Assembly (NCBI RefSeq): GCF_003987335.1
Contig: NZ_PIPK01000004.1
Location: 169,268-233,267, forward strand
Direction of reading: 5' to 3'
Origin: Aliidiomarina maris
GTDB lineage: Bacteria; Pseudomonadota; Gammaproteobacteria; Enterobacterales; Alteromonadaceae
DNA: 64,000 nt
Shown: piece after piece, positions 28,424 through 38,902 of the stretch
Numbering within the stretch: position 1 is the stretch's first letter
Layout: the number at the start of each line of letters is the position of its first letter
The notes under the pieces: model-generated
What the model saw: the letters and a program-made list of their open reading frames with translations, nothing else
Database searches by the model: none
Told to the model about the DNA's origin: nothing
Position numbers and translations under genes: made by a program

Positions 28424-28774
28424 ATGACCACTGTAGTATTTGGGATAAAAAATTGTGACAGCGTCAAAAAAGCGCGCCGTTGGTTAGAGCAACATGATAT
28501 TGCCTACGAATTTTCAGACTTTCGTGACGAGCAGCCAAACCGCGAGCGCATTCACAGTTGGATTGAAATTGTTGGCCTGGACACTTTGGTCAATAAGCGC
28601 TCTACCACCTTTCGTCAACTTACCCCAGAACAACAACAAGCCCAAGATATTGAGACTTGGGTTGAGCTCATCGAGCAGCAACCTACATTAATTAAGCGCC
28701 CGTTATTGAAGCACGACGGCCGTTTGACTTGTGGGTTTAAGCCTGCTGTATATGAGGATCTTTTCAATGTCTGA
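28424..28774 (+). CDS. ArsC/Spx-family thioredoxin-fold protein (YffB-like)
   Basis: A 116-residue protein with the N-terminal [13 protein letters not shown] motif, which has a single cysteine where arsenate reductases also have one, and the C-terminal RPLL segment of the ArsC/Spx fold. In E. coli the homologous yffB also precedes dapE. Its stop overlaps the dapE start by 8 bases. Activity is uncertain; it is probably a glutathione- or thiol-linked reductase rather than an arsenate reductase. Confidence 0.85.
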   Translation: MTTVVFGIKNCDSVKKARRWLEQHDIAYEFSDFRDEQPNRERIHSWIEIVGLDTLVNKRSTTFRQLTPEQQQAQDIETWVELIEQQPTLIKRPLLKHDGRLTCGFKPAVYEDLFNV

Positions 28775-29912
28775 TCACCCAACTATAGCGCTAACCCGTG
28801 AGTTGATTGCACGCCCTTCAGTCACGCCAGAAGACGCAGGTTGCCAGCAACTGATTGGCGAGCGCCTCAGTGCCTTAGGGTTTAACCTTGAATCCATGGT
28901 ATTTGAGGACACCACCAATTTATGGGCGCGTCGTGATAGCCAAGCAGGCGGCTTATTCTGTTTTGCGGGCCATACGGATGTGGTGCCTGCTGGCGACCTA
29001 AGCAAATGGCAGACACCGCCATTCACGCCGACAGACATTGACGGTGTGTTATACGGTCGTGGCGCAGCAGATATGAAAGGCAGCTTAGCGGCCATGGTGG
29101 TTGCCACGGAACGCTTCATTGCCCAGTACCCTGAGCATGCCGGGAGTATCAGCTTTTTGATTACCAGTGACGAAGAAGGACCTTTTATTAATGGCACCAC
29201 GCGAGTCATTGATACCCTTGAAGCACGCAACGAGAAAATTACCTGGTGCATCGTTGGTGAGCCTTCAAGTACCAAGTATTGCGGCGATATTATTAAGAAC
29301 GGTCGCCGCGGCAGCCTGACTGGTGATCTGGTGGTTGAAGGTATTCAAGGTCATGTCGCCTACCCCCACTTGGCGCGCAACCCTGTGCATCAAGCTGCAC
29401 TTGCGTTACACGAGCTTGCGCAAACGCAATGGGACCAAGGTAATGACTATTTTCCGCCCACCAGTTTTCAAATTTCGAATATTCACGCAGGCACCGGCGC
29501 GGGCAACGTCATTCCTGGCGTACTCAATGTGCAATTTAACCTGCGCTTTAGCACCGAAACCACCGATCAAGCACTGATTGAACGGATTACGCAATTATTA
29601 GATAGCCACGAACTTGAGTACAAGATTGACTGGACCTTCAACGGCCAACCTTTTTTAACCGATAGCGGTAGCTTGGTGGAAGCCGTGCAAAGCGCAGTGA
29701 CTCGAGTGGTTGGCAACGCGCCGGTACTGTCGACCGCTGGTGGCACATCAGACGGCCGATTTATTGCGCCCACAGGCGCCCAAGTGATCGAGCTTGGGCC
29801 AGTCAATGCATCTATTCATAAAGTCAACGAGCATGTCAGCCACGACGACTTAATTGTCTTAACCGATATGTACGAGCAAACTTTGATTGAACTCTTGGTA
29901 ACCCGTGCATGA
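28767..29912 (+). CDS. dapE: succinyl-diaminopimelate desuccinylase
   Basis: DapE removes succinate from N-succinyl-LL-diaminopimelate in lysine and peptidoglycan precursor synthesis. The 381-residue M20 peptidase-fold enzyme shows [23 protein letters not shown] and the C-terminal HKVNEHV. I start at the ATG at 28767 (GAGGAT upstream), which overlaps the preceding gene by 8 bases; the longer start at 28731 lies within it. dapA is in the same window at 32.5 kb. Confidence 0.96.
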   Translation: MSDHPTIALTRELIARPSVTPEDAGCQQLIGERLSALGFNLESMVFEDTTNLWARRDSQAGGLFCFAGHTDVVPAGDLSKWQTPPFTPTDIDGVLYGRGAADMKGSLAAMVVATERFIAQYPEHAGSISFLITSDEEGPFINGTTRVIDTLEARNEKITWCIVGEPSSTKYCGDIIKNGRRGSLTGDLVVEGIQGHVAYPHLARNPVHQAALALHELAQTQWDQGNDYFPPTSFQISNIHAGTGAGNVIPGVLNVQFNLRFSTETTDQALIERITQLLDSHELEYKIDWTFNGQPFLTDSGSLVEAVQSAVTRVVGNAPVLSTAGGTSDGRFIAPTGAQVIELGPVNASIHKVNEHVSHDDLIVLTDMYEQTLIELLVTRA

Positions 29913-30583
29913 GCACTTATGAGCCACTGCTAAACGACCTAACCCCTGCGTTTTTAACTGGGCAGACAGATACGCATGTGCTGCCGGTTAACGTTGAAAA
30001 CCCCCAAGCACCGCGCATTCATGCCCAGTGCTTGGGCGCGTTTATGTCGATGCAACAAGCAGCGGCTGACGATGGGATTGATCTGAAGATTGCCAGTGGC
30101 TTTCGTGACTATGCCCGCCAGCAGGCGATATGGCAGCGTAAGTGCGAAGCAACTAAAACACTCGCTGGTGAAGCGCTGGATGACGCATTACACGCTATCT
30201 TGCGTTGGTCAGCGATGCCTGGGGCTAGCCGTCACCACTGGGGCACAGACATGGATGTATACGACCCCAGCGCATTAGGTGACGCCACATTGCAATTAGA
30301 ACCATGGGAGTATGCCGCTAACGGGCCAATGCATCCCCTTTATCTGTGGCTACAGCAACATGCGCAATCTTTTGGTTTTGACTGGCCATATGCGCGTGAT
30401 CTCGGTGGGGTTGCAGTTGAACCCTGGCACTTAAGCTACCGGCCTTTGGCGCAGTCATTTTTAGCGCAAATGAATCGCGATGTCTTGCTCGGTGCGTGGC
30501 AAGCATCGCCGCCTGCGCGCCACGACTGGTTGGTTACACATGTTGACTCGCTGCTTGAACGCTATGTGCAACGAGTGACTTAG
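29909..30583 (+). CDS. M15-family D-alanyl-D-alanine carboxypeptidase
   Basis: A 224-residue VanY-like peptidase. The zinc-site motif [13 protein letters not shown] (H-x6-D) and the later EPWHLSYRP (E-x2-H) are clear, so it should trim D-Ala or a related peptidoglycan bond. No signal peptide is obvious, suggesting a cytoplasmic or non-classical location, such as recycled muropeptides. Its ATG overlaps the dapE stop (ATGA), so it is translated with dapE. Confidence 0.87.
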   Translation: MSTYEPLLNDLTPAFLTGQTDTHVLPVNVENPQAPRIHAQCLGAFMSMQQAAADDGIDLKIASGFRDYARQQAIWQRKCEATKTLAGEALDDALHAILRWSAMPGASRHHWGTDMDVYDPSALGDATLQLEPWEYAANGPMHPLYLWLQQHAQSFGFDWPYARDLGGVAVEPWHLSYRPLAQSFLAQMNRDVLLGAWQASPPARHDWLVTHVDSLLERYVQRVT

Positions 30584-30606
30584 TCAGCCATTGTATGCAG
30601 CATAAA

Positions 30607-30632
30607 AAAAGGTGACCTGAGTCACCTTTTTT
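30607..30632. terminator. bidirectional terminator between M15 peptidase and purC
   Basis: A perfect 10-base stem (AAAAGGTGAC / GTCACCTTTT) with a 4-base loop is flanked by A and T runs. It can terminate the dapE operon (plus) and purC (minus). Confidence 0.9.
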
Positions 30633-30659
30633 GTTGGATGTCTTGTCGTGATAGCTCGG

Positions 30660-31370
30660 TTACAAGCTAACGCCAATGCGTTTTGCTACTTCTTCGTAGG
30701 CTTCAACTACACCACCTAAACCTTGACGGAAACGATCTTTATCCATCTTAGTCAGGGTTTCTGCGTCCCATAGACGGCATCCATCTGGCGTAAATTCGTC
30801 ACCCAGCACGATTTCACCATTAAATACACCAAACTCCAACTTGTAATCCACCAACACCAAACCAGCATTGCCGAACACATCTTTTAGCACCTGATTGACC
30901 TTGAAAGTTAATTGCTTCATTTGTGCAATTTGCGCTTCCGTGGCCCAACCGAAGGTAATGATATGGGATTCATTAACCATAGGGTCATGCAACGCGTCAT
31001 TCTTTAAAAAGAACTCAAACGTCGGTGGGTCAAGCTCAATGCCCTCTTTTACCCCTAAGCGACGAACCAACGAACCTGCAGCACGGTTGCGCACCACACA
31101 TTCGACCGGGATCATATCGAGCTTCTTCACCAATGATTCGGTGTCAGACAACAACGCGTCAACTTGCGTCGGCACCCCAGCGGCTTCGAGTTTTTGCATA
31201 ATGAAGTGGTTGAACTTATTGTTCACCATCCCTTTACGCTCAAGCTGGTCGATTTTCTCACCATCAAAGGCCGAAGTGTCGTTGCGAAATTGCAAAATTA
31301 AGCGGTCAGCATCGTCAGTGGTGAACACAGTTTTAGCTTTGCCGCGGTACAGCTCTTCACGTTTTTCCAT
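30660..31370 (-). CDS. purC: phosphoribosylaminoimidazole-succinocarboxamide synthase
   Basis: PurC ligates aspartate to CAIR in purine synthesis. The 236-residue product aligns along its length with E. coli Pur[11 protein letters not shown] at the start, [15 protein letters not shown] and DKDRFRQ. I start at the ATG at 31370 from family comparison; an in-frame GTG at 31388 gives six more residues. It lies just downstream of bamC, as in E. coli. Confidence 0.96.
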   Translation of the reverse strand: MEKREELYRGKAKTVFTTDDADRLILQFRNDTSAFDGEKIDQLERKGMVNNKFNHFIMQKLEAAGVPTQVDALLSDTESLVKKLDMIPVECVVRNRAAGSLVRRLGVKEGIELDPPTFEFFLKNDALHDPMVNESHIITFGWATEAQIAQMKQLTFKVNQVLKDVFGNAGLVLVDYKLEFGVFNGEIVLGDEFTPDGCRLWDAETLTKMDKDRFRQGLGGVVEAYEEVAKRIGVSL

Positions 31371-31396
31371 GGTCGTCGTTGGTCTCACTGCTTGGG

Positions 31397-32497
31397 TTAG
31401 TCAGCGTACTCGCTGAAAGCCTCAGCAAGCACAGGGAATATACGGTCCATTGTTTCTTCGTCTAATACCTCGTCACGATAACGAATCACGACATACAGTA
31501 CGCCATCACGCGCATCCAGCTGGAATTCGTAATCATCACCGCGTGGCAGGTCTAGCATACCACGGTCACTTGAACGCCAAAATGCTAAACGACTGAAGAA
31601 ACCACGACGGCCACCTGGCTGATAATTCACCATGTAAACACCGTCAGTTTGGTTCAAGTCTTCAACAATAAAACCAAGGTATTCAAACACCCCAGGCATC
31701 ATCACCCAGCCCGCTTCAAAACTTGTATCAAGGGCGAAAGCTGGGTCACCTTGCGGGCTTTCAGCATGACGCAATGCGCGAGTTGAACGCACCTGAGCAA
31801 CGCGTTGACGCTCGAAGTTACGTTGCATGCGAATGCTTAAATCATTTAAAAATGACGCTTCAAGCTCGCGTTGCAAAAACATAGGTAGGGTGCGCTCACT
31901 GCCGTCTTCGAAATAGCGAATATTACTCGCATCCACTTCTAACATAGCGCTGCGGCCATGGGTTGGAGCTTGCATATTTACAAACAAACTATATTCCGCA
32001 CTAAAATCAATGCGGTCACGGCGTAAGCGGTTGAAAAACCCAGCTCTGGCACGTGAACCTTGGTCACGCTCAATCATTTGCGTGCGCAGGTAATCTTTCT
32101 CTTGCATGTCTTCGATGCCATAACCTTGATCTTCTACCAAGGCTAACAGCTCTTCCCATACCCAGTCTGCGACATTATTCATGTCTTCTATCGCATCAAA
32201 CCAAATACGGGCTGCACGGCTACCCTCTTCTACCCGGCTACCAGGCACCAACGGCATAACTTGGCGTGGTGACCGAATCGTGGCTGACGGACCTAAAGGC
32301 CCATCGGTTCTTGCCGCTTCTGGGATTCGAAAATTAGGGTTCTGCGCAACTGCAGTCATCCCCTCAGGCACCAACAAAGGTGGACGTTCGTCAATTTCCA
32401 GGTAATCAAAGCCACCTTGTGCTTGGTCACGCTGTGATGCGCATCCAGCCACTGCAGCTACTGTTGCCGCAATGGCAAAGCCTCGCCAAAACTTCAT
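31397..32497 (-). CDS. bamC: outer membrane protein assembly factor BamC
   Basis: A 366-residue lipoprotein of the BAM complex. The signal ends at the lipobox AVAGC. Next comes the conserved unstructured [16 protein letters not shown] segment, which contacts BamD, and then two helix-grip domains (about 100-220 and 250-366). CGGAG precedes the ATG. The order dapA-bamC-purC matches E. coli. Confidence 0.93.
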   Translation of the reverse strand: MKFWRGFAIAATVAAVAGCASQRDQAQGGFDYLEIDERPPLLVPEGMTAVAQNPNFRIPEAARTDGPLGPSATIRSPRQVMPLVPGSRVEEGSRAARIWFDAIEDMNNVADWVWEELLALVEDQGYGIEDMQEKDYLRTQMIERDQGSRARAGFFNRLRRDRIDFSAEYSLFVNMQAPTHGRSAMLEVDASNIRYFEDGSERTLPMFLQRELEASFLNDLSIRMQRNFERQRVAQVRSTRALRHAESPQGDPAFALDTSFEAGWVMMPGVFEYLGFIVEDLNQTDGVYMVNYQPGGRRGFFSRLAFWRSSDRGMLDLPRGDDYEFQLDARDGVLYVVIRYRDEVLDEETMDRIFPVLAEAFSEYAD

Positions 32498-32507
32498 GCA
32501 AACTCCG

Positions 32508-33386
32508 TTATTTTAATAATCCAGCATTCTTTAACGCTGTTTCGATGGCATTTTGACTCGCAAGTTCCGGAGAAGTCAGCGGTAAACGATAAAATTCATT
32601 AATCCAGCCCAAACGCGCCATTGCCCATTTGACTGGAATTGGGTTTGCTTCAATAAATAATTTGTCATGTAAACCGCGTAGTGGCGCGTCGATGGATTCA
32701 GCTTGTTCACGATCTCCGCGACGCGCGACATCGACCAACGTTTTGATCGCTTTCGGGGCTAAGTTAGCCGTGACGCTAATCACACCGTCACCGCCTTGGA
32801 GTAAAAACTCACACGCGGTCGGGTCATCACCGCTGAGCAAAATGAAATCCGGGCCGCAAGCGTCTTTCAGCTTTTTCACCCGCGACACATCGCCCGTAGC
32901 TTCTTTAATACCGACAACGTTGGGAATTTTAGCTAATTCTGCGACCATCTCGGTCGACAAATCACAGCATGTGCGACCTGGCACATTGTATAAGATTTGC
33001 GGCACATCGCTGGCTTGAGCAGCGGCAGTGTAATGGGCAATTAAGCCAGCGCGGCTAGGCTTATTGTAGTAAGGCGTAACATTTAAAAAGCCGTCAACAC
33101 CCAAGTTGGCCATGCGCTCTGTCAATTGCACGCATTCAGCCGTTGCATTCGAACCATTACCGGCAACAACTTTGATACGTTTATTGGCAATTTCAACGGT
33201 GGCTCGCACCACATCAACATGCTCATCATGGCTTAAAGTAGGTGACTCGCCCGTTGTACCAACTGCAACAATGGCATCGGTGCCTTGTTTGATGTGTAAT
33301 TCAATCAATTCGGCGAGCAAACTATAATCGACGTTACCGTGCTTGGTGAATGGGGTCACCAAGGCAACCATACTACCTGTAAGCAT
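32508..33386 (-). CDS. dapA: 4-hydroxy-tetrahydrodipicolinate synthase
   Basis: DapA condenses pyruvate with aspartate semialdehyde, the first step of the lysine/diaminopimelate branch. The 292-residue TIM barrel shows GTTGESPTL, the tyrosine-containing YNVPGRT and the Schiff-base lysine in [15 protein letters not shown] precedes the ATG. It is followed by bamC (10 bases) and is divergent from bcp. Confidence 0.96.
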   Translation of the reverse strand: MLTGSMVALVTPFTKHGNVDYSLLAELIELHIKQGTDAIVAVGTTGESPTLSHDEHVDVVRATVEIANKRIKVVAGNGSNATAECVQLTERMANLGVDGFLNVTPYYNKPSRAGLIAHYTAAAQASDVPQILYNVPGRTCCDLSTEMVAELAKIPNVVGIKEATGDVSRVKKLKDACGPDFILLSGDDPTACEFLLQGGDGVISVTANLAPKAIKTLVDVARRGDREQAESIDAPLRGLHDKLFIEANPIPVKWAMARLGWINEFYRLPLTSPELASQNAIETALKNAGLLK

Positions 33387-33525
33387 AATCTCTCCCAGCT
33401 TTTTTTAAGTGCTCAATCTTACTTGGCAAGCCGCTTAAACACAAGGGTTGCAAAGGAAACTGGCAGAACGCTTTACCTTATGTTTAGATAACACCCGTGC
33501 TGGAAAATTTCATTGAGGAGTTCGT

Positions 33526-33987
33526 ATGAAGACCCTACAAGTTGGCGATAAAGCGCCGCACTTTACCTTACCTGACCAAAACGGCAGCTCGGTTGCTTTA
33601 GCGGATTTGCTGAAAAAGCACCGTGTACTAGTTTACTTTTATCCCAAAGCTATGACGCCAGGCTGTACCGTACAGGCACAACAACTGCGTGATCATAAAG
33701 CAGCGCTCGCCGACAAAAATACAATCGCTGTCGGCATTAGCCCCGACGCGCCCAAGCGTCTAGCCAAGTTTACAGAGCGTGACGAATTGAACTTTATCTT
33801 ATTGGGTGATGAAGACCATCAAGTCGCCGAGGCGTTTGGGGTGTGGGGCTTAAAGAAATTCATGGGCCGTGAATACGACGGCATTCATCGGATTAGTTTT
33901 CTAGTTGAGCAAGACGGCACCATCAGCCACGTATTTGATAAGTTCAAAACCAAAGATCACCACCAAGTGGTGTTAGACGCGATTTAA
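33526..33987 (+). CDS. bcp: thioredoxin-dependent thiol peroxidase
   Basis: A 153-residue peroxiredoxin of the PrxQ/BCP group. The peroxidatic cysteine lies in TPGCTVQAQQLRD. The resolving position used by E. coli BCP five residues later is Gln/Gln here, so it probably works as a one-cysteine form. GAGGAG precedes the ATG. The dapA-bcp divergent arrangement matches E. coli. Confidence 0.93.
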   Translation: MKTLQVGDKAPHFTLPDQNGSSVALADLLKKHRVLVYFYPKAMTPGCTVQAQQLRDHKAALADKNTIAVGISPDAPKRLAKFTERDELNFILLGDEDHQVAEAFGVWGLKKFMGREYDGIHRISFLVEQDGTISHVFDKFKTKDHHQVVLDAI

Positions 33988-34054
33988 ACCAACGCGTGCA
34001 TGTAAAATTGCGCGGTGTACACCCGGGGGCGTTTGCCGCGCAACTACTCATCCA

Positions 34055-34663
34055 TTATTTATCCTGCAATGCCAGGTTCGCCCACATCATCATATCGCGC
34101 TGCACCTTGGCCAACGCCTCGGCCAACCCCGCCAAGGCAGCCGCCTCACCGCTACCTAGACCTTCATATTGTGCTTCAAAGCGTTGCGTCGCTATCACTT
34201 GGCGATCATTGGCACGGCGCAATTGCGCGCGTATCACTACCGCAGCACTACGCGCTTGCGGTGACGAAGCATTGATAATCGCAAATTGTTCAATGTGTGT
34301 TTGTAGCTCAACGTGAAACGCACTGGCTGAGCTATCCCGCACCACATGCGTAGCGATTTGGCTATCTTGCATGCCCCGCACCAAGGCATCCTGCACCACA
34401 AGCGGTAACCTATCTTGTAAGCGCAGACTTTGCCAGTAAGCTTGACGGCCGTCACTTTGAATCACCGCCACCCGAGGCAAGTCAAGGGCCTGCAGCGCGC
34501 TTGGCTGTGCAACCCGCAAAGTGCCAGCATAAGTGTCTAACTGCATAGGCGCTAACACCTGCGGTAATGGGTACACCCGTGTTTGTTCGGGTTCAGGAAT
34601 CACATTGCAGGCACTTAGCCACAACACGGCCGCAATAACACTGATTTGATAACGGATTCTCAT
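34055..34663 (-). CDS. PqiC-like ABC transport auxiliary lipoprotein
   Basis: A 202-residue lipoprotein (lipobox LSAC). The mature region, with VYPLP, RVAVIQSDGRQAYW and a C-terminal helix, follows the ABC-type transport auxiliary lipoprotein family (PqiC/DUF330). It likely sits in the outer membrane and receives or channels lipid from the MCE protein. Its start overlaps the MCE gene stop (ATGA), making it the fourth gene of the operon. Confidence 0.83.
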   Translation of the reverse strand: MRIRYQISVIAAVLWLSACNVIPEPEQTRVYPLPQVLAPMQLDTYAGTLRVAQPSALQALDLPRVAVIQSDGRQAYWQSLRLQDRLPLVVQDALVRGMQDSQIATHVVRDSSASAFHVELQTHIEQFAIINASSPQARSAAVVIRAQLRRANDRQVIATQRFEAQYEGLGSGEAAALAGLAEALAKVQRDMMMWANLALQDK

Positions 34664-35580
34664 TCTGGGTTCACCTCTTCAATGCTTTCACGGCGTAAAA
34701 ATAAACTTTGCGGATCTTGCTCTAACTTACGCGCTAAACGCTGCATGGTTTGCAAAGTTAGGCGCAATTCATCAGTCACAGGCCCTACGCCCTGCAATCC
34801 TTCTACGCTACGTTCAATCGCAGGTGCGTTAGTGCGCAGCATATCGGTCAACTCACGACTGGTTTGCTCGAACGCGGCCATGGTTTGGCGCACCTGCGTC
34901 AGGGATTGCGTACCCTCTTGCTCTATCAGCCGCGCACTTTGCTCTGCCAACTGACTAAAACTACGTAAGCCTTCGCGCATCTCTTTGACCAACAGGTCGA
35001 AATCATCGCGCTGCTCAGCCAACATTGCGGTGATTTGCTCAACGTTGTCCAAGGTGTTGCCAACTCGGGTGGTATTTTCATCGGAAAACAAATTGTTAAT
35101 GTTTTGCACCAATGAATTCACGTCGCCCAACAAGCTTTCACTGTTCGCTAACAAGCGATTAATACCGCTGCGATCAGCACGAATCACTGCGGGGTCGTTC
35201 GGGTCACTGCTAAGCCGAGGACTGTCGGGACTACCACCATACAAACGAATTAATGACGACCCCGTGATATTGGCAAGACCAAGCCGCGCGCCGGTATCTT
35301 CACGTACTGGCGTATCGGCATTGACTCGAATCCGCACGCGCACCACCCGCGGGTCGTTCTCATCTAAACGCAGGTTCTGCACATCCCCCACAGTAATGCC
35401 GCTATATTCAACCGGACTGCCAGGTGTTAGACCACTGACTTCATCGTCAAATACAATTTCATAAAATTGCATATCACGGTCGGCCGCACCATGGCCTAGC
35501 CATAAAATGGCGCCAATCAGCACTGCTACCGCAGCGAGTACAAATGTGCCAACCATGACATGATGGGCTTTAGTTTCCAT
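34660..35580 (-). CDS. MCE/MlaD-family lipid-binding protein
   Basis: An inner-membrane-anchored periplasmic protein of about 306 residues. One N-terminal helix (about 9-27) precedes an MCE domain (about 38-115; DEVSGLTPGSPVEYSGI) and a long helical coil region (about 150-280). I start at the ATG at 35580, preceded by GAGGTGA; a GTG three codons upstream is possible. It overlaps the ATPase gene by 11 bases. The length and coil suit a tunnel-type MCE protein rather than E. coli MlaD (183 residues). Confidence 0.88.
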   Translation of the reverse strand: METKAHHVMVGTFVLAAVAVLIGAILWLGHGAADRDMQFYEIVFDDEVSGLTPGSPVEYSGITVGDVQNLRLDENDPRVVRVRIRVNADTPVREDTGARLGLANITGSSLIRLYGGSPDSPRLSSDPNDPAVIRADRSGINRLLANSESLLGDVNSLVQNINNLFSDENTTRVGNTLDNVEQITAMLAEQRDDFDLLVKEMREGLRSFSQLAEQSARLIEQEGTQSLTQVRQTMAAFEQTSRELTDMLRTNAPAIERSVEGLQGVGPVTDELRLTLQTMQRLARKLEQDPQSLFLRRESIEEVNPE

Positions 35581-36373
35581 TGCCTTCACCTCGCTCTGTT
35601 ATATGCTCACGCTGTGTCGCTTGCGCTGCACGCCCACGCGGGCCATTGAAATAATCTTGAATCCACGGGTCGTCATACTCAGCAACACGTTGCGGGGTAT
35701 CCACCACCAATACTTTTTTTTGCGCCAGCACCGCAATGCGGTCGCTTATTTTATGCAGGCTATCAAGGTCGTGGGTGACCAAAAACACCGTTAGCCCAAG
35801 GGCTTGCTGCACAGTCAGCAGCAGTTCATCGAAATCATCAGCGCCAACTGGGTCTAAGCCCGCCGTAGGTTCATCTAAAAACAGCAGTTCGGGTTCGAGC
35901 ACCAAAGCACGGGCTAACGCAACGCGCTTAATCATTCCCCCTGACAACGACTGCACGCTATTAAACGCTACCTGCGGCTGTAGCCCGACCAAGGCTAATT
36001 TGGACATCGCCAACTCAGTCATATCGTCCTGGCTTAAGTCGGTGTACTCTTTTAGCGGGAACATGACGTTTTCCAGCACATTCAGTGACGAATACAGCGC
36101 GCCCTTTTGAAACAAAACTCCCATCCGCCGTTCAATACTTTGGCGAGTGGTATCGTCAGCATGCAATAGATCGACCCCGTCAATGGTCACTTGCCCAGCA
36201 CTGGGACGGTGCAGCCCAATAATGCTGCGCATCAGTACCGACTTACCAGAGCCTGAACCGCCGACAACGCAAAGCACTTCACCTTTGCGTACTTTAAGGC
36301 CTAAGTCTTGATGTACCACATGGTCGCCAAACTGGTTACGCAACGCACTGACTTCAATCATCCATTCGCTCAC
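35570..36373 (-). CDS. MlaF-type ABC transporter ATP-binding protein
   Basis: A 267-residue ATPase with Walker A GGSGSGKS, Q-loop region, signature LSGGM, Walker B LLFLDEPTAG and H-loop VTHDLDSL. It drives lipid transport with the MlaE-like permease, whose stop overlaps its GTG start. The C-terminal tail (about 245-267) is polar and glycine-rich. Confidence 0.92.
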   Translation of the reverse strand: MSEWMIEVSALRNQFGDHVVHQDLGLKVRKGEVLCVVGGSGSGKSVLMRSIIGLHRPSAGQVTIDGVDLLHADDTTRQSIERRMGVLFQKGALYSSLNVLENVMFPLKEYTDLSQDDMTELAMSKLALVGLQPQVAFNSVQSLSGGMIKRVALARALVLEPELLFLDEPTAGLDPVGADDFDELLLTVQQALGLTVFLVTHDLDSLHKISDRIAVLAQKKVLVVDTPQRVAEYDDPWIQDYFNGPRGRAAQATQREHITERGEGNGN

Positions 36374-37485
36374 CAGTTAATCTCCATGAAGAACAAGGCA
36401 AACAATGCATCAAGCAAAATCACCATAAAAATAGACTGCACCACGGCTGAAGTGGTGTGCTCACCCACTGACTGCGCACTTCCGGATACTTTGAAACCTT
36501 CCAAACACCCAATCAGCGCAATCACGATGGCAAATACAGGGGCTTTGATTAACCCCACCCAAAAATGTGTAATCGAAATGTCGCGGGTAAAAATGTGTAA
36601 AAACAATTGTGGTGAAATATCCAGAGCGAGCCAGCACACCATGAGGCCGCCCGCCACACCCGATGCCATAGCTAAGATGGTCAATGCGGGTAAGCTAATC
36701 ACCATCGCAACCACGCGCGGCACCACCAGCACCTCGATTGGGTTAAGGCCTTGAGCGCGCAACGCGTCGACTTCTTCGTTGGCTTTCATTGAACCAAGTT
36801 GGGCAGTAAACGCGGATGCCGTGCGCCCAGCCAATAAGATAGCCGCGAGCAGCACGCCAAATTCTCGCAGGAAAGAAAAGCCGACTAAATTAACGGTGTA
36901 TATGTCAGCTCCAAACTCTGCCAACACGGTGGCACCGAGAAAAGCAACCACCGCACCGACTAAAAACGTCAGTAAAGCCACAATTGGAATCGCGTTTAAG
37001 CCTATTTGCTCGACTTGCGCAGTTAATGCAGTAAAACGCCAACGCCGCGGATTCACCCCAACCTTGACTATTTCAAGTAGCACCTGGCCGGTAAAACCTA
37101 ATAGCTTCTTTTGTTGCTGCCATGCATTGGTACAAAATGCCCCTACTTGCGCCACGACTTCTGTCACCCCATGCGCAGATTTGGGTGCCGCTGGGACTTT
37201 ACGTTCGCATGCTTGGGTGACTAGTTGAATCAGTTTACTTTGTTGGGCGCTAAAGCTGTCGTTATCGAGCGCTTTGGCGCCAAGCTTTTTGTGCAGAAGG
37301 AACGCACCAGAACTGTCTAGGCGGCTTAGCCCACTGGCATCCACTGTGACCTCGTCAGGCGCATGGTCAAACTCAGCCAACGCAGCTTTTGCATCGTGAT
37401 AGAAAGCCAGTGTCCAATCGCCCTGCAATTGCACTTGTGTCATCTCAGCTTGTCGTTCGATATGCAATGTCGGGCGGTCGGTCAC
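36370..37485 (-). CDS. MlaE-family permease with N-terminal STAS domain
   Basis: A 371-residue protein. Residues 1-95 form a STAS-like domain (VDASGLSRLDSSGAFLL), the counterpart of free MlaB. The rest is an MlaE permease with about five helices and the conserved motifs FLGATVLAEFGA and EVDALRAQGLNP. It starts at GTG after AAGGA. It heads a four-gene operon (permease, ATPase, MCE protein, PqiC-like lipoprotein) for phospholipid movement across the envelope. No MlaC-like periplasmic carrier is present. Confidence 0.9.
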   Translation of the reverse strand: MTDRPTLHIERQAEMTQVQLQGDWTLAFYHDAKAALAEFDHAPDEVTVDASGLSRLDSSGAFLLHKKLGAKALDNDSFSAQQSKLIQLVTQACERKVPAAPKSAHGVTEVVAQVGAFCTNAWQQQKKLLGFTGQVLLEIVKVGVNPRRWRFTALTAQVEQIGLNAIPIVALLTFLVGAVVAFLGATVLAEFGADIYTVNLVGFSFLREFGVLLAAILLAGRTASAFTAQLGSMKANEEVDALRAQGLNPIEVLVVPRVVAMVISLPALTILAMASGVAGGLMVCWLALDISPQLFLHIFTRDISITHFWVGLIKAPVFAIVIALIGCLEGFKVSGSAQSVGEHTTSAVVQSIFMVILLDALFALFFMEINW

Positions 37486-37526
37486 GTTCTATCCTTGGTC
37501 AGTTAAGTCATTTAAGGTTAGCAGCT

Positions 37527-38570
37527 TTAACGCGCTTGGACAGTTTCAGTTATCACTTTAGTCAGTATATCTACTGTTTTTTCAATCATCTGTGAAGTTA
37601 TGTCAAGATGGGTGACTAAGCGCATGGCGGCACTCGCTGGCACCAAAATACCGGCCTCACGAGCAGCTGTGCTTACCTGTTGTGCCACTTGCGGGTCCGC
37701 AAAATTTAAATACACCATGTTGGTATGCGCCGGCGCAACCTGCACGTGTTCGGCCAACGACGCTAGCCTGGTACCCAACTGCTGGGATAAACCCTCTGCA
37801 TGGGTATGGTCATCGGCTAATCTCGCCATATGGTGGGTCAGCGCATAATCAATCGCGGCTGCGATTACACCCGCTTGGCGCATACCGCCACCGAGCATTT
37901 TTCGCCAACGTCGGGCGCGTCCAATCAGTTCTTCTGAGCCAATCAGCAACGAACCTACAGGTGCACCTAAGCCTTTTGAGCAACACAAAGACACTGAATC
38001 AAAAGGTTGCGCGAGCTCTGCGAGTGATAAGCCTGTCGCCACGCTGGCATTGGCTAAACGTGCGCCGTCGAGGTGCAAACGCAAACCGAATTCATCGGCG
38101 ACCTCACGAGCCTGCCACATCTGTGCTTGGCTTATCACGCGACCTAAATGCGTGTTCTCTAATGCAATTAGACGAGAAATCGGGAAATGTGGGTCATCAG
38201 CTTTCACCGCGCCACGCAAAGTAGCCGCAGCAACACTACCATCGGCTTCTAAGGACACCGTATGCGGCACCACGCCACCAAGTACGGCTGCCCCACCCGC
38301 TTCATACTTATACGTATGGTAAGGCGCGCCCACAATATACTCTTCGCCGCGCTGACAATGACTCAAAATACCTAGTAAATTACTTTGCGTACCACTCGTG
38401 CATAGCAAGGCAGCTGGCTTGCCCAGCATGGCCGCAACCCGTTGCTCGAGGGCGTTAATTGTCGGATCTTCCCCGTAAACGTCGTCGCCAACCTCAGCAC
38501 TTGCCATAGCGGCGCGCATGTCCGGGGTCGGTTTAGTCAGGGTGTCTGAGCGAAAATCAATCACTTCCAC
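37527..38570 (-). CDS. ltaE: low-specificity threonine aldolase
   Basis: This PLP enzyme splits threonine to glycine and acetaldehyde. The start is a GTG at 38570 with AAGGAG five bases upstream, giving MEVIDFRSDT as expected for the family; the longer ORF to 38627 adds an unrelated 19 residues. The PLP lysine lies in SLCCSKGLGAPVGS, and HLDGARLANA carries the cofactor aspartate. It is 347 residues long. Confidence 0.92.
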   Translation of the reverse strand: MEVIDFRSDTLTKPTPDMRAAMASAEVGDDVYGEDPTINALEQRVAAMLGKPAALLCTSGTQSNLLGILSHCQRGEEYIVGAPYHTYKYEAGGAAVLGGVVPHTVSLEADGSVAAATLRGAVKADDPHFPISRLIALENTHLGRVISQAQMWQAREVADEFGLRLHLDGARLANASVATGLSLAELAQPFDSVSLCCSKGLGAPVGSLLIGSEELIGRARRWRKMLGGGMRQAGVIAAAIDYALTHHMARLADDHTHAEGLSQQLGTRLASLAEHVQVAPAHTNMVYLNFADPQVAQQVSTAAREAGILVPASAAMRLVTHLDITSQMIEKTVDILTKVITETVQAR

Positions 38571-38676
38571 GTAAGCTCCTTGTAATTCTTTCGTTAAAAC
38601 AGTGGTGTAAATATGCAGTTTTGCCAATATGTACTATCTTGTAGTTATACACTGACTACGATTAAGAGGACTAAGC

Positions 38677-38838
38677 ATGCGCTTATTTATCGCGATTTTA
38701 TTACCTTGGCTTGCATTTTTTACCATTGGACGCCCATTTTCAGGCATCATTTGCCTTATTTTGCAGCTTACCGTAATTGGCTGGGCACCCGCTGCGATTT
38801 GGGCTGCATTTTCAGTCAGTCAGCACAAAAACGGATAA
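38677..38838 (+). CDS. YqaE/Pmp3-family small membrane protein
   Basis: This 53-residue protein is too short for standard ORF cut-offs. It has two hydrophobic helices (about 3-22 and 24-46) separated by a GRP turn, with Leu-Pro-Trp in the first helix and a charged C-terminus, as in the YqaE/Pmp3 family linked to salt and membrane-potential stress. AGAGGA lies before the ATG and a strong terminator follows. Confidence 0.8.
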   Translation: MRLFIAILLPWLAFFTIGRPFSGIICLILQLTVIGWAPAAIWAAFSVSQHKNG

Positions 38839-38856
38839 ATTCTAAGTTGTTGATTT

Positions 38857-38884
38857 AAAAAGCCGGGCTTGAGCCCGGCTTTTT
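38857..38884. terminator. bidirectional terminator between the YqaE-like and M13 peptidase genes
   Basis: A perfect 12-base stem (AAAAAGCCGGGC and its complement) with a 4-base TTGA loop is flanked by A and T runs. It serves both convergent genes. Confidence 0.92.
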
Positions 38885-38902
38885 CATGTGTGCTAAATCC
38901 GC

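Noticed and set aside
28424..28774. arsenate reductase and an arsenic operon
   Set aside because: The sequence and the dapE neighbour match YffB/Spx-type proteins; no arsenic transporter or regulator is near.
28775..29275. 166-codon open frame opposite dapE
   Set aside because: Antisense shadow of a clear dapE gene.
30895..31416. 173-codon open frame opposite purC
   Set aside because: It is antisense to a full-length PurC and has no recognisable domain.
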